Origin: Pirellula sp.
GTDB lineage: Bacteria > Planctomycetota > Planctomycetia > Pirellulales > Lacipirellulaceae
Assembly (NCBI GenBank): GCA_013822725.1
Contig: PNKX01000012.1
Location: forward strand, 104,290 to 168,289
Length of the DNA: 64,000 nt
Reading direction: 5' to 3'
Shown: positions 56,452-64,000 of the stretch, in pieces
Numbering within the stretch: position 1 is the first letter of the stretch
How the letters are laid out: each line of letters starts with the position of its first letter
Position numbers and translations under genes: made by a program
The notes under the pieces: model-generated
The model's input: only the letters and a program-made list of their open reading frames with translations
Database searches by the model: none
Told to the model about the DNA's origin: nothing

Positions 56452-56874
56452 ATGTTCCCTCAAGCCTTGCGCTCGCGAAGCGGCCGCGCCATGTCAATTG
56501 TTCCGATCCTGATCGCTGCGCTGACAGGGTGCGGCGGCGGCCGTCACGGCGCTGCCCTCTCGGGCACGGTGACCGTCGGAGGCGTTCCCTTAGAGAAAGG
56601 GAAGATCGTCTTTCGACCCGTCGACCCCGCGCTGGGCAACGGTGGTTCCGCCGACGTCATCGAAGGTAGTTATCAGTTGGAAGGCGTCTCGATCGGCCAG
56701 TGCGTCTTCACTTTTTCGGGGTCCAAGTTGACCGGCAGGTCCATCACCGGCCCCGGGGGCGCTCCGGAGCCGGAGCGGGCCAACGTGATTCCGCAACAAG
56801 CGCTCCGTGATGGCGTCGAACGCGAGATTACTGAATCCGGAACACAAGACTTTTCACTCGAAGGACCTGCGTGA
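56452..56874 (+). CDS. Small lipoprotein with carboxypeptidase-like fold
   Basis: About 140 residues from the ATG at 56452. A lipoprotein signal ends in the lipobox ALTGCGGG. The rest (SGTVTVGGVPLEKGKIVFRP, then EGSYQLEGVSIGQCVFTFSG) matches the transthyretin-like/carboxypeptidase-regulatory fold of small planctomycete lipoproteins. These often sit beside DUF1559 genes, as here: a DUF1559 gene starts 85 bp downstream. Confidence 0.8.
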   Translation: MFPQALRSRSGRAMSIVPILIAALTGCGGGRHGAALSGTVTVGGVPLEKGKIVFRPVDPALGNGGSADVIEGSYQLEGVSIGQCVFTFSGSKLTGRSITGPGGAPEPERANVIPQQALRDGVEREITESGTQDFSLEGPA

Positions 56875-56959
56875 ACTTGCGGCCAGCGCGGCGCTTCGAT
56901 CCGTCATGCGTACGTGCGTCGACTCTTCCGCAGTCTGCTCCTCAGTCGGAGAACCTCCT

Positions 56960-58066
56960 ATGTCAACACTATTCATCAGTATCGTGACTTCGTCAGATCG
57001 CCGCACCACACTCCACCCGCGATCTGTCCTACGTCCGTTTGACCGTTCCGGAAGCTGCGCGCCGCGCTCCCGCGCCTTTACTCTCGTCGAGTTACTCGTG
57101 GTGATTGCGATTATCGGCGTTCTGGTCGCGCTCTTGTTGCCGGCCGTCCAGGCGGCGCGCGAAGCGGCGCGACGATCGTCCTGCATGAACAACGGGCGGC
57201 AGATTTCGCTTGGCGCTTTGAATTACGAGGCGGCTTTTCGCGCACTTCCCAAAGGAACCAACAACGCCGTCGGCAAATCGCGAGGCGGCAATACTTGGTA
57301 CGACGACTACACGTGGTTCTCGTTCGTCCTTCCTTATCTGGAAGGGGGGAACGCTTTTCATGGGTTTGACTTGTCGAAGCCCTATCTGGGCAATCACCAC
57401 GAACAGGCGCGAGCGTTCTACGTCTCGATATTCGACTGCCCGTCCGATGAGCAAAGTAGAATCTACAATCAACCGGGCGACGGCAATCCCGCGAATAATA
57501 ACAATCCGTTCAATCGCTACTACTACAACTACGCGGCAAACTACGGGAATACCGGGACAGCGCAGGCGCCCTTCGTCGTCGCGTCAGCGGGCGAACGCGT
57601 CGAGTTCGGCGGTGCTCCGTTCACCTATGGGCGGTCGATCGCGTTGAAAGAGATCACCGACGGAATGAGCAATACGATGCTGTTCTCCGAGATGATCAAG
57701 AGCAAAGGCGAAATCGCCGGATCCGGAAACGACTGGTTTGGGTCAATCGGAGACATCACTATTGGCCGCGGAGCTCACGACTTTTCCGCCTTATGGCCGC
57801 CGAATAGTCCCATGCCGGACATCATCGAATGGCGTTGTCCAGACGATCCCGGCATCGTCTGCGACGATACTCGCCACCCTGATCACGCATCAATCAACGT
57901 GACGATTCCGAGCGACGTCAATCGTTCGGCCAGAAGCTTTCACGTCGGCGGCGTCACGGCGACGCGCAGCGACGGTTCGACGGGCTTCTACAACAGCGAC
58001 ATCGATCGCTTCGTCTGGAGGAGTCTCGGAACTAGTGGGGGCGGCGAGCCACGCGTTCAAGAGTGA
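56960..58066 (+). CDS. DUF1559 pseudopilin-like protein
   Basis: About 368 residues from the ATG at 56960 (GGAG a few bases upstream); open frame to 56807 overlaps the lipoprotein gene and lacks family features. A hydrophilic leader precedes the prepilin motif FTLVELLVVIAIIGVLVALL, then AREAARRSSCMNNGRQI. The C-terminal family signature appears as SFHVGGVTATRSDGSTGF, that is, with an H-G-G-V-x5-DG layout. As with the copy at 39190, no function is established. Confidence 0.88.
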   Translation: MSTLFISIVTSSDRRTTLHPRSVLRPFDRSGSCAPRSRAFTLVELLVVIAIIGVLVALLLPAVQAAREAARRSSCMNNGRQISLGALNYEAAFRALPKGTNNAVGKSRGGNTWYDDYTWFSFVLPYLEGGNAFHGFDLSKPYLGNHHEQARAFYVSIFDCPSDEQSRIYNQPGDGNPANNNNPFNRYYYNYAANYGNTGTAQAPFVVASAGERVEFGGAPFTYGRSIALKEITDGMSNTMLFSEMIKSKGEIAGSGNDWFGSIGDITIGRGAHDFSALWPPNSPMPDIIEWRCPDDPGIVCDDTRHPDHASINVTIPSDVNRSARSFHVGGVTATRSDGSTGFYNSDIDRFVWRSLGTSGGGEPRVQE

Positions 58067-58330
58067 AGTTGCGTGCATCGCTCCCGAACTGTCGGGATTA
58101 GGGTGAGATCCTCAACACAACGCCGAGGAGTTTAACTCCCTATCCATGCTGAGGACCTGGGCTGCACTTTCATATTAATGTCATTGCGTCGAAAGGGGGC
58201 GTGCCGCTGTGGTGGGATCGCGGAACACTCGAAGACCGCCTGTAGAAATCTTAACGCCGATCGCCTGGCGGCCGCACGCCGCGCCATCCGCTGCCTGCGT
58301 TGATTGTGCCCATGGTCACGATGAGATGCC

Positions 58331-59449
58331 TCAATCGCTGTCCATCAGCCCATTGGCGATGCACGCCGCCCGATATTCGCGTAGGTTGCCAAATCGCTGC
58401 AACCGGTAGTGCACGCCCCCGCGCTCGGCGGAGCGGTGCGCAGCCTCGACGAAGACCTGGGCATCCAGAATTTCATTTTGAGTTACGGCAAAAGCAGTCC
58501 CACTCTCAATCTCAGCGCGGAACTGTTGATGTGCGTGGCGGTAGGCGTTGTCAAATCGAGGCAGAAACTCCGGATACTTCCCTTTAGGGTTTGCCATCTC
58601 GAAAATCTTGGATTCAGGATGCCTTGTGCCGTCAGGCTGCCAGACTTCCACATGGATGGGGCCAGGGTATCCAGCAAAGCGCCCCGTGTGAATCGTGCCT
58701 CTGGCGCCAATGATATAGGTCTCATTGTTGTAGCCAGAGGCGTGCGTACGACTCAGGTCCAGGCGCCCCAGTACCTGCGACGGCGTCGTAAAAGTGACAA
58801 AGGCCGTGTCGCCGCCTTCGTCAATCGGGCTACTGTACGCCCGAGTGTGATGCACGCTAGCCCAGACCTCGCTCGGGAATTCATCCAGCAGGACGATCGC
58901 CTCGTCGGCGACATGAATGCCCATGTCAACGATCAGACCTCGGCTACTATAGGTTGGCGGAGGCGGGAATTGATCTCGAAGGATGCATCGGATTTCCCTG
59001 ATTTCTCCAATCAAACCGGATTGGATCAGCTTCTTCGTGTGCAGTAGCGCCGGATCGTATCGACGCTGCAAACCGATTTGAATCTGGTGCGGATCCCGCC
59101 CGATCGCTTCGACAAAAGCGAAGCTTTCTTGCAGGTCATCAGTCAGAGGCTTTTCGAGATAAATCGGGATCCGCGTCTGGACAAACGGCAGGGCATCCTT
59201 GGCGTGGTTCTTGGTGTGGGAGGCGATAATCATGGCGTCGATCACGCCTGCCATCTCATGGGCCATACGAGTAGGATCGTTGAACGTCTTCACAGCGCCG
59301 GCATTCAGTTCCTCTTGAGCAGCCACGACCGCCGCCGGTTCATCATCTCCCAAGGCGACGATCTGATGCCCTTGTTCTTGAACAATGGCCGCATGAACCT
59401 TTCCGATGCGACCAAGGCCATACACGCCGTACTTGAATCTCTTGCCCAT
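58331..59449 (-). CDS. Gfo/Idh/MocA family oxidoreductase
   Basis: A 372-residue NAD(P)-dependent oxidoreductase of the inositol dehydrogenase/glucose-fructose family. The Rossmann motif is VYGLGRIGKVHAA (residues about 9-21). The family's EKPL motif (YLEKPLTDDLQ) is near residue 97. The typical catalytic region (VDMGIHVADEAIVLL) with Asp/His is near 173-187. No signal peptide, so cytosolic; substrate not determinable, perhaps a sugar or inositol. ATG start at 59449. Confidence 0.92.
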   Translation of the reverse strand: MGKRFKYGVYGLGRIGKVHAAIVQEQGHQIVALGDDEPAAVVAAQEELNAGAVKTFNDPTRMAHEMAGVIDAMIIASHTKNHAKDALPFVQTRIPIYLEKPLTDDLQESFAFVEAIGRDPHQIQIGLQRRYDPALLHTKKLIQSGLIGEIREIRCILRDQFPPPPTYSSRGLIVDMGIHVADEAIVLLDEFPSEVWASVHHTRAYSSPIDEGGDTAFVTFTTPSQVLGRLDLSRTHASGYNNETYIIGARGTIHTGRFAGYPGPIHVEVWQPDGTRHPESKIFEMANPKGKYPEFLPRFDNAYRHAHQQFRAEIESGTAFAVTQNEILDAQVFVEAAHRSAERGGVHYRLQRFGNLREYRAACIANGLMDSD

Positions 59450-59771
59450 GGTGACTCCCCCCGTCGCCTAATACTCCCGGCTATGATCACGAAAGAGAAT
59501 ACCAGAACTGTGACCTGCTACCCAAAAACGAGTCCGTCGGTTAGAAGAATCTGGAGGCGAGTTTTGGCCAGGCTTTTTGGGAGGATTGGCCATGAAGAAG
59601 TCTCAGTTCACGGCTCGGCAGATTGCCGTTGCCGTTCAACAGGCGGAAGACTTGGAGCCGTGATTCCTGAGCCAAAGCGGCTAGCGCCGTCATTGCTTGA
59701 GTAACTTTTATAGTTCCATAGCAATGGAAACGACGGGAAATTCCAATGTGGCCTAACGATCGAGGGGGGGC
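59450..59771. other. Intergenic region with IS3 remnant
   Basis: About 320 bp. Apart from the orfA scrap listed next I see nothing functional. Confidence 0.4.
59592..59663 (+). pseudogene. IS3 orfA N-terminal remnant
   Basis: A 23-codon frame with GGAGG 9 nt upstream reads MKKSQFTARQIAVAVQQAED then ends. The KSxFTxxQI start is that of IS3-type OrfA proteins. No other part of the element follows. Confidence 0.55.
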
Positions 59772-61907
59772 CTAGGCTCCGAGGTCAATGCAAAGGATTT
59801 CCTGTTCGAAACGCAGGTAGAGACGCGTCCCAACCAGGGCGGGAAATGTGAGAAGTTCCGCCGCCGCTGAGGTTTTGTCCGGAGCACAGCTCAAGCGAGA
59901 AAGAATCTGTGGCTTCGCGCTCGCTGCGTCGACGAGAACCAGTTCTCCTCCGCGACCCTGAACCAGAAGGCGGTCATTGCTTGCAATCGCAGCTCCGTAT
60001 TCGCAGAACGTTCGGTCGCGGGCAGCCCATGTAGACCGGAGCCCATTCGCTGCGTCGAAGCATTCGAGACGGTGGTTGACGCAAAATATCCGGTCGCCGA
60101 CGGCAACCGGCGTGCTCATTTGCGGATTTAGCTTTGTGTTAACCGCGACATGCTCCGGGTTGATCGTGCCGTCGTTGTTGAAGGCATAGAGGCGCCCTCC
60201 GTTATTCTCCGTCGCCACGAGCAACTTGTCGCCAACGACAACCGGCGTCGGCACGTTAAAGTCGCCGTCTGTCCCAGGCTTCACCGACCATAGTTCCCGC
60301 CCAGTCGAAACTTTCCAACCGCAGAGGTTGTTTTGAGTATGTCCGATGATTTGGCTAACTCCGCCGAACGTCGCTGCGATAAATGAACCGTAGCCTTGCG
60401 GGCCGCCGGGAGTTTTCCATTTCACTTCACCAGTGGCCGCGTTGAGAGCGGCGATTGCCGCGGTCGAGGCGCCTGGGTTGACGATAATCATATCGTCGAC
60501 GACTAACGGCGACGAGCAGGTTCCCCACGGCAGTTTGTCGAGAGCGAGGAACTTCATTCGGATGTTCGTTTTCCAAACGATTTTCCCAGTTTCCATCTCG
60601 GCGCAAATCAAGTCACCGAAGGCTCCGAAGAAGTAGACCCAGTCCTTGTAGATGAGCGGCGTCGCCCGTGGCAGATTGTCGTAATCGAGTTGCCCGATCG
60701 TGGGCTGCATGACAGACCACAGTTCTTCGCCTGTTGTGGCATCAAGACAGCGGAACACGTCAGCCCGGTTAGCGGCGTCGCGGTCACCGACAAACACATG
60801 TCGGTCGGTGGCCGCGAGGCCGCCCATGCCGGGGCGAAGAAACGATTGGCGCCAAAGGATATTCGCAGTTTCCGGCAGGGAATCGGGAAGCCAAGCAACT
60901 CGGCCATTCCGCTCCGGGCCGAGCCACCCGGGCCATGCCCGAGTGGTCGGCTTTATGCTTGCTGCTTTCTTGGACTCATCCGTTGAAGGTTGTGGCGGTG
61001 AGGCTGCCGCAGGCGTTTTTCCGGCAGCTTTGATTGCCGGCTTGGTCGCAGCAGGCTTGAAGTCTTCAGGAACAAATCCCAGCATGGTTTCAAGCGCGAC
61101 CAGCATACCGGGAGCCTTGCCGGCCTCGTACAATGCCTTTTGCAACTTTTTCTGGTCATCCTTGTCGAGAGACTTAGTCGCGAAAGCGGCGACAAACGGG
61201 ACTTCGTCGGTTTCGCCGATTACTCGAAGGTCGCCTTTTTTGATTGTTCCACAGCCTTCAAGCAACGGAGCGGCATAGCTGGAGATGACCGCGGCTCCCC
61301 GAATCTTATCCCCCCAGTCAATAATCATGCATGCACCGTCGCTACACGCGTGCGAAATCTCAGCGTCCTTCTCGGGAGGAAGATCCACGCCCGCTTCTTC
61401 AAGCAATGCACGAGCGGCAGCGAACTTCTCATCGCATTCAGACGGCCCAAAGAGAATCCGGTAGCCGTCGAGGTCGGAGAGTTTCTGGGCTGGATCAGCG
61501 GAGCGAACAACAATTAGACCCGTCTGAGTCGTCTTACCATCCTTTCCCACCAGCCGGGCGAGTCGGGAGACGTCAAAGTCGTGCTTCTTTCCCTGAGCGC
61601 GGACAACGGAATCCTTGCCGACAATAATATGAATGTCGTCAATGCTCTCTTTATCGAGTGCGTTCTTAATAGATTCCGCGAAGACGACTTCAACGGGTTG
61701 GCCTAGCTCCTTACTGAGATACTCTCCGAGCACTTCATATTTCCGCTGGGCATAGCCAGCGACGCACGGGCACGACAGCGGCAATGCCAGCGGGTCCATC
61801 ACGAGCATCGTAATGGCGCCGTCGTCTTTAGATGCGGCCTGGACTGGAACTGCGGCGAGCATCGCTACAAGCAGTAGGGCGAGCCTCGCGTGGAGGTGTT
61901 TTCGCAT
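59772..61907 (-). CDS. PhnD-like binding domain fused to a PQQ-type beta-propeller
   Basis: A 711-residue exported protein (signal peptide LALLLVAMLAAVPVQAA). Residues about 28-275 are a PhnD-type phosphonate/phosphate binding-protein domain (YEVLGEYLSKELGQPVEVVF, DLDGYRILFGPSECDEKFAA). Residues about 330-711 are PQQ-like propeller blades (GGLAATDRHVFVGDRD, DATTGEELWSV, NAATGEVKWKTPGG, NVPTPVVVGDKLLVATENNG). The binding half has many Cys (CPCVAG, CSDGAC, GCGT). A Pro/Ala/Lys linker joins the two. The fusion is unusual. It is 100 bp downstream of a related propeller gene on the same strand. ATG 61907. Confidence 0.85.
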   Translation of the reverse strand: MRKHLHARLALLLVAMLAAVPVQAASKDDGAITMLVMDPLALPLSCPCVAGYAQRKYEVLGEYLSKELGQPVEVVFAESIKNALDKESIDDIHIIVGKDSVVRAQGKKHDFDVSRLARLVGKDGKTTQTGLIVVRSADPAQKLSDLDGYRILFGPSECDEKFAAARALLEEAGVDLPPEKDAEISHACSDGACMIIDWGDKIRGAAVISSYAAPLLEGCGTIKKGDLRVIGETDEVPFVAAFATKSLDKDDQKKLQKALYEAGKAPGMLVALETMLGFVPEDFKPAATKPAIKAAGKTPAAASPPQPSTDESKKAASIKPTTRAWPGWLGPERNGRVAWLPDSLPETANILWRQSFLRPGMGGLAATDRHVFVGDRDAANRADVFRCLDATTGEELWSVMQPTIGQLDYDNLPRATPLIYKDWVYFFGAFGDLICAEMETGKIVWKTNIRMKFLALDKLPWGTCSSPLVVDDMIIVNPGASTAAIAALNAATGEVKWKTPGGPQGYGSFIAATFGGVSQIIGHTQNNLCGWKVSTGRELWSVKPGTDGDFNVPTPVVVGDKLLVATENNGGRLYAFNNDGTINPEHVAVNTKLNPQMSTPVAVGDRIFCVNHRLECFDAANGLRSTWAARDRTFCEYGAAIASNDRLLVQGRGGELVLVDAASAKPQILSRLSCAPDKTSAAAELLTFPALVGTRLYLRFEQEILCIDLGA

Positions 61908-62008
61908 GGTTTTTTCCTGAGATGTGAATGGCAGGAATAAGAGAACACGGCAGCAAGTCTCGTTGCCGAAACTTACTACCGTATTGTGTTGAAAAAGTCA
62001 GCGGCTCG

Positions 62009-63415
62009 TTATTCGAAGCCGAGCAGGCTGAGGAAGCCGGTGCGCTTTGCCGAGACGGCGTCGGCCAGCGGTTCCTTCGGGTCGGGAAGAACTCGCGTCA
62101 GAACCGCGACATTGTTCTTCGTGATATCGAGCATGTAGACCCGGTCACCGGTCGAATCGACGCCAATCGACACTTTCTTGCAGCCCGGAACGACATCGGC
62201 GGCGCCGACGATGCTGAGCAGCTTTCCGTCGTTTGAATAGCGTTTGATACGACCGGTGGTGTCCTCAGCCGTATAAACAGCGCCATTCGTGCCGAAGGCG
62301 AGATTCATCGGATTGCAGCAACTTCCGAATCCATCAACTCCCTCCGAAGCTTTGCCCCAGTCACAGATGGATTTGCCCTCGGCGTCGAAACGACGGACTC
62401 GCTTGCGCGAGTTCTCAGCGACAAAAACTCCGTCGCCGTTCGCCTGGACATCCATTTGCCCGCAGCAGCCGCTGAGGTCAGACACAATTTCCTTGCCTTC
62501 GGCAAAGTCCGGATTCAATTTCCACACCGCGTAGCCATAGCCAGCGGGCATTCCGCAAGCTACGTAGACTGCTTCGCCATCAGAGCTAATGGACGCGACT
62601 TTCAGCTTGTACTGAATCGCCGCCTGCACCATCTCCTCAATCTTCTCTTCCGTCAGCTCCTCGGTCGTCCCGTACTGTTCTTTCATCTGCTCTTTCGCAG
62701 ACTCGTAGGTTTTGATCGTTTCTTCCAAAGCGGTAAGTTGCTCGTCCGAATTCTCCTGGTCCTCCAGAGCCGTAATCTGCTCCTTCAGAGCCTTAATTGC
62801 GTTGTCATACGTTTCGAGCATCTGCGGCAACATCTCAGCTTGCTGCTTGTGTTGCTCGATGGTTTGCTCGCGCACCTGCTTCTTCGCATCGCGGATCGCC
62901 GCAGCGTGAGGCGACTCCGCCTTTGTTACAATCTCGCCGTCCTTCGAAAGGCGAAGGAGTTCACCCTCGCCAGCAACCAAAATAGTGCCATCCTGGGCGA
63001 CGTTAATCGCCTCGGGCGCTACAGGCAGCTCAATTGACTTCAGGAACTTGCCGTCGGCGTTGAAAACGCGAATCTCATTCGCGTTGCCGGTGCAGCCAGC
63101 AAGTAGCTGGTCATCGCCCAGCAGGCAAAAGCATTGAACGCTTCCCGGGGAGAGGCCCTCAGCGTTGATATTGATGAGCGCAGATTGTTTGTGAGTGGGC
63201 TGCTCGCCAGTCGAGTCAGATTCGTCCTTGGACTCTCCCTTCACCTCATTCTTAGACTCGTCGCTGGCCTCATCGGCAACAGCTTCGACCACTAGCGCAT
63301 CTGCTTCAATGGCGTCGCTGTCGGCCTTCTCTTCGGCGTTTGCCGACATGGCCACAAAGAGGGATAGAGACAAACAATAAGACAGGACCTCGAAACGACG
63401 AGAGAGGGCCATCAT
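62009..63415 (-). CDS. Exported NHL-type propeller protein with coiled coil
   Basis: About 468 residues from the ATG at 63415 (AAGGAG 5-8 nt upstream; ATG 63412 is equally possible). The frame upstream to 63586 looks noncoding. Signal peptide (YCLSLSLFVAMSANAEE), then an acidic stretch (DSDAIEADALVVEAVADEA), then a coiled-coil region about residues 175-280 (EQHKQQAEMLPQMLETYDNA, ALEETIKTYESAKEQMKEQ). NHL-like blades are on both sides (GDDQLLAGCTGN, VRRFDAEGKSICDWG, IKRYSNDGKLLSIVGAADV). Cys pairs occur in SGCCGQ and GSCCNP. It precedes the PhnD-PQQ fusion gene and is probably its operon partner; function unknown. Confidence 0.82.
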   Translation of the reverse strand: MMALSRRFEVLSYCLSLSLFVAMSANAEEKADSDAIEADALVVEAVADEASDESKNEVKGESKDESDSTGEQPTHKQSALININAEGLSPGSVQCFCLLGDDQLLAGCTGNANEIRVFNADGKFLKSIELPVAPEAINVAQDGTILVAGEGELLRLSKDGEIVTKAESPHAAAIRDAKKQVREQTIEQHKQQAEMLPQMLETYDNAIKALKEQITALEDQENSDEQLTALEETIKTYESAKEQMKEQYGTTEELTEEKIEEMVQAAIQYKLKVASISSDGEAVYVACGMPAGYGYAVWKLNPDFAEGKEIVSDLSGCCGQMDVQANGDGVFVAENSRKRVRRFDAEGKSICDWGKASEGVDGFGSCCNPMNLAFGTNGAVYTAEDTTGRIKRYSNDGKLLSIVGAADVVPGCKKVSIGVDSTGDRVYMLDITKNNVAVLTRVLPDPKEPLADAVSAKRTGFLSLLGFE

Positions 63416-64000
63416 GCTGCTCCTTGCGGGGAAACTAACCGCGACTCCGGACGGGTGCTCGACACGCGCGAGCGAATTAACCCGAGCGATTATCACCGAT
63501 TCAACTACGGCTCGCCAAGCAATTCGGTCACTAACGGCGTAAATTGCCGAATGAAATTTGAAAATATGGGAAGGAGGCGCAGGCAATGGCGGCAGCGATA
63601 GTTTCCCGCTGCTGGCAGCAATCCACTATGTCCGCCTCAAATCACCCCTCCGACTACCCATTTTGCCAATTCTCAAGCATCGCAGCTCCCCCTCCTTGCT
63701 CTCTCTTCACACCTGACGTTCGAAGAAATCGCTTCGTCTTTACGTTGGCGGCTTGTCTGTCTGCGCGAGGAATCGGTGGTACAACTTGTTCTCAAGTTTT
63801 TTTCTGTGGGAAGCAGGCAGCCTCCATCCATCACACGAGCGTTCTCAGACAGCATGTCGCGGGAACAACTCCTGCAAGCAGCGACTTTCGCCAGCCAGCA
63901 CTGCCAACGCGGCTACGTCAACGAAATACTAGAGCGCCGCCCCAATCCCTCTAGCGCCGTGGTCGCAAATTAGCGAAGATAGGCGAAGACTTGGGGGGAT
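63416..64000. other. No supported gene at right end
   Basis: About 585 bp. A frame from about 63602 to 63973 is open without an ATG at its beginning; it contains LTFEEIASSLRW and SREQLLQAATFASQHCQ, but I cannot assign it and saw no ribosome site. The minus-strand promoter of the NHL gene should lie near 63430-63560. Confidence 0.35.

Noticed and set aside
63602..63973. Open frame at the right end containing LTFEEIASSLRW, faintly like a sigma-factor region
   Set aside because: No start codon at a sensible place, no ribosome site, and the following sequence does not continue a sigma or transposase motif.
1..64000. CRISPR arrays, rRNA genes and known defence systems
   Set aside because: I saw no regularly spaced direct repeats, no rRNA conserved blocks and no Cas, restriction or abortive-infection motifs.

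Overview
The window looks like a piece of a GC-rich planctomycete chromosome, most likely order Pirellulales (phylum inferred from gene content, not from a marker gene). Supporting signs are two pseudopilin-like DUF1559 proteins, four proteins with a C-terminal PEP-CTERM sorting signal and dockerin-like repeats, an SHD1-type domain, very large secreted proteins, BlaI/M56 pairs, few clear Shine-Dalgarno sites, and many palindromic repeats between genes.

Layout. 1-9.4 kb (minus strand): two translationally coupled giant exported membrane proteins, the distal one running off the left edge. 9.6-16.9 kb: an inositol-monophosphatase family gene, an unknown planctomycete gene, a membrane metallophosphoesterase, a PAS-GAF-receiver protein and typA. 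17-24.5 kb: small conserved proteins, a Pro/Ala-rich SHD1 protein, protoporphyrinogen oxidase, an outer-membrane barrel and a DUF1573 protein. 24.6-24.8 kb: a noncoding stretch that folds into a convincing three-way junction. 25-32.4 kb: tyrA, a PurS-PurL fusion carrying an in-frame palindrome insertion, purQ, a zinc-ribbon membrane protein and the DNA polymerase III delta-prime gene.

33-43.6 kb is an island of visibly lower GC next to a tRNA-Ser(GCU) gene, with a truncated tyrosine recombinase beside the tRNA. It holds two copies of a cassette: a BlaI-type repressor plus an M56 (BlaR1-like) membrane peptidase, a pseudopilin-like protein, and GT2-type glycosyltransferases. One glycosyltransferase is fused to an ArnT/PMT-like membrane domain and followed by an ICMT-like methyltransferase gene. 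The second glycosyltransferase is broken and lies beside a dead IS3-family element. Four transcription units in the island are each preceded by the same operator-like palindrome (TACTAA-N4-TTAGTA, allowing one mismatch). I read this as a self-contained, protease-triggered BlaI regulon controlling envelope glycosylation. It is the best candidate for an undescribed system in the window.

44-58 kb: a fructan (levan/inulin) and surface-protein region: a DUF4432 sugar-epimerase-like protein, a GntR/LacI hybrid regulator, two GH32 enzymes, three PEP-CTERM proteins (two of them tandem paralogs), a small lipoprotein and a DUF1559 protein. 58-64 kb: a Gfo/Idh/MocA oxidoreductase, an IS3 scrap, and a pair of exported beta-propeller proteins, one being an unusual fusion of a PhnD-like solute-binding domain to a PQQ-type propeller.

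Family names come from reading motifs and overall sequence by eye. No database search was run.
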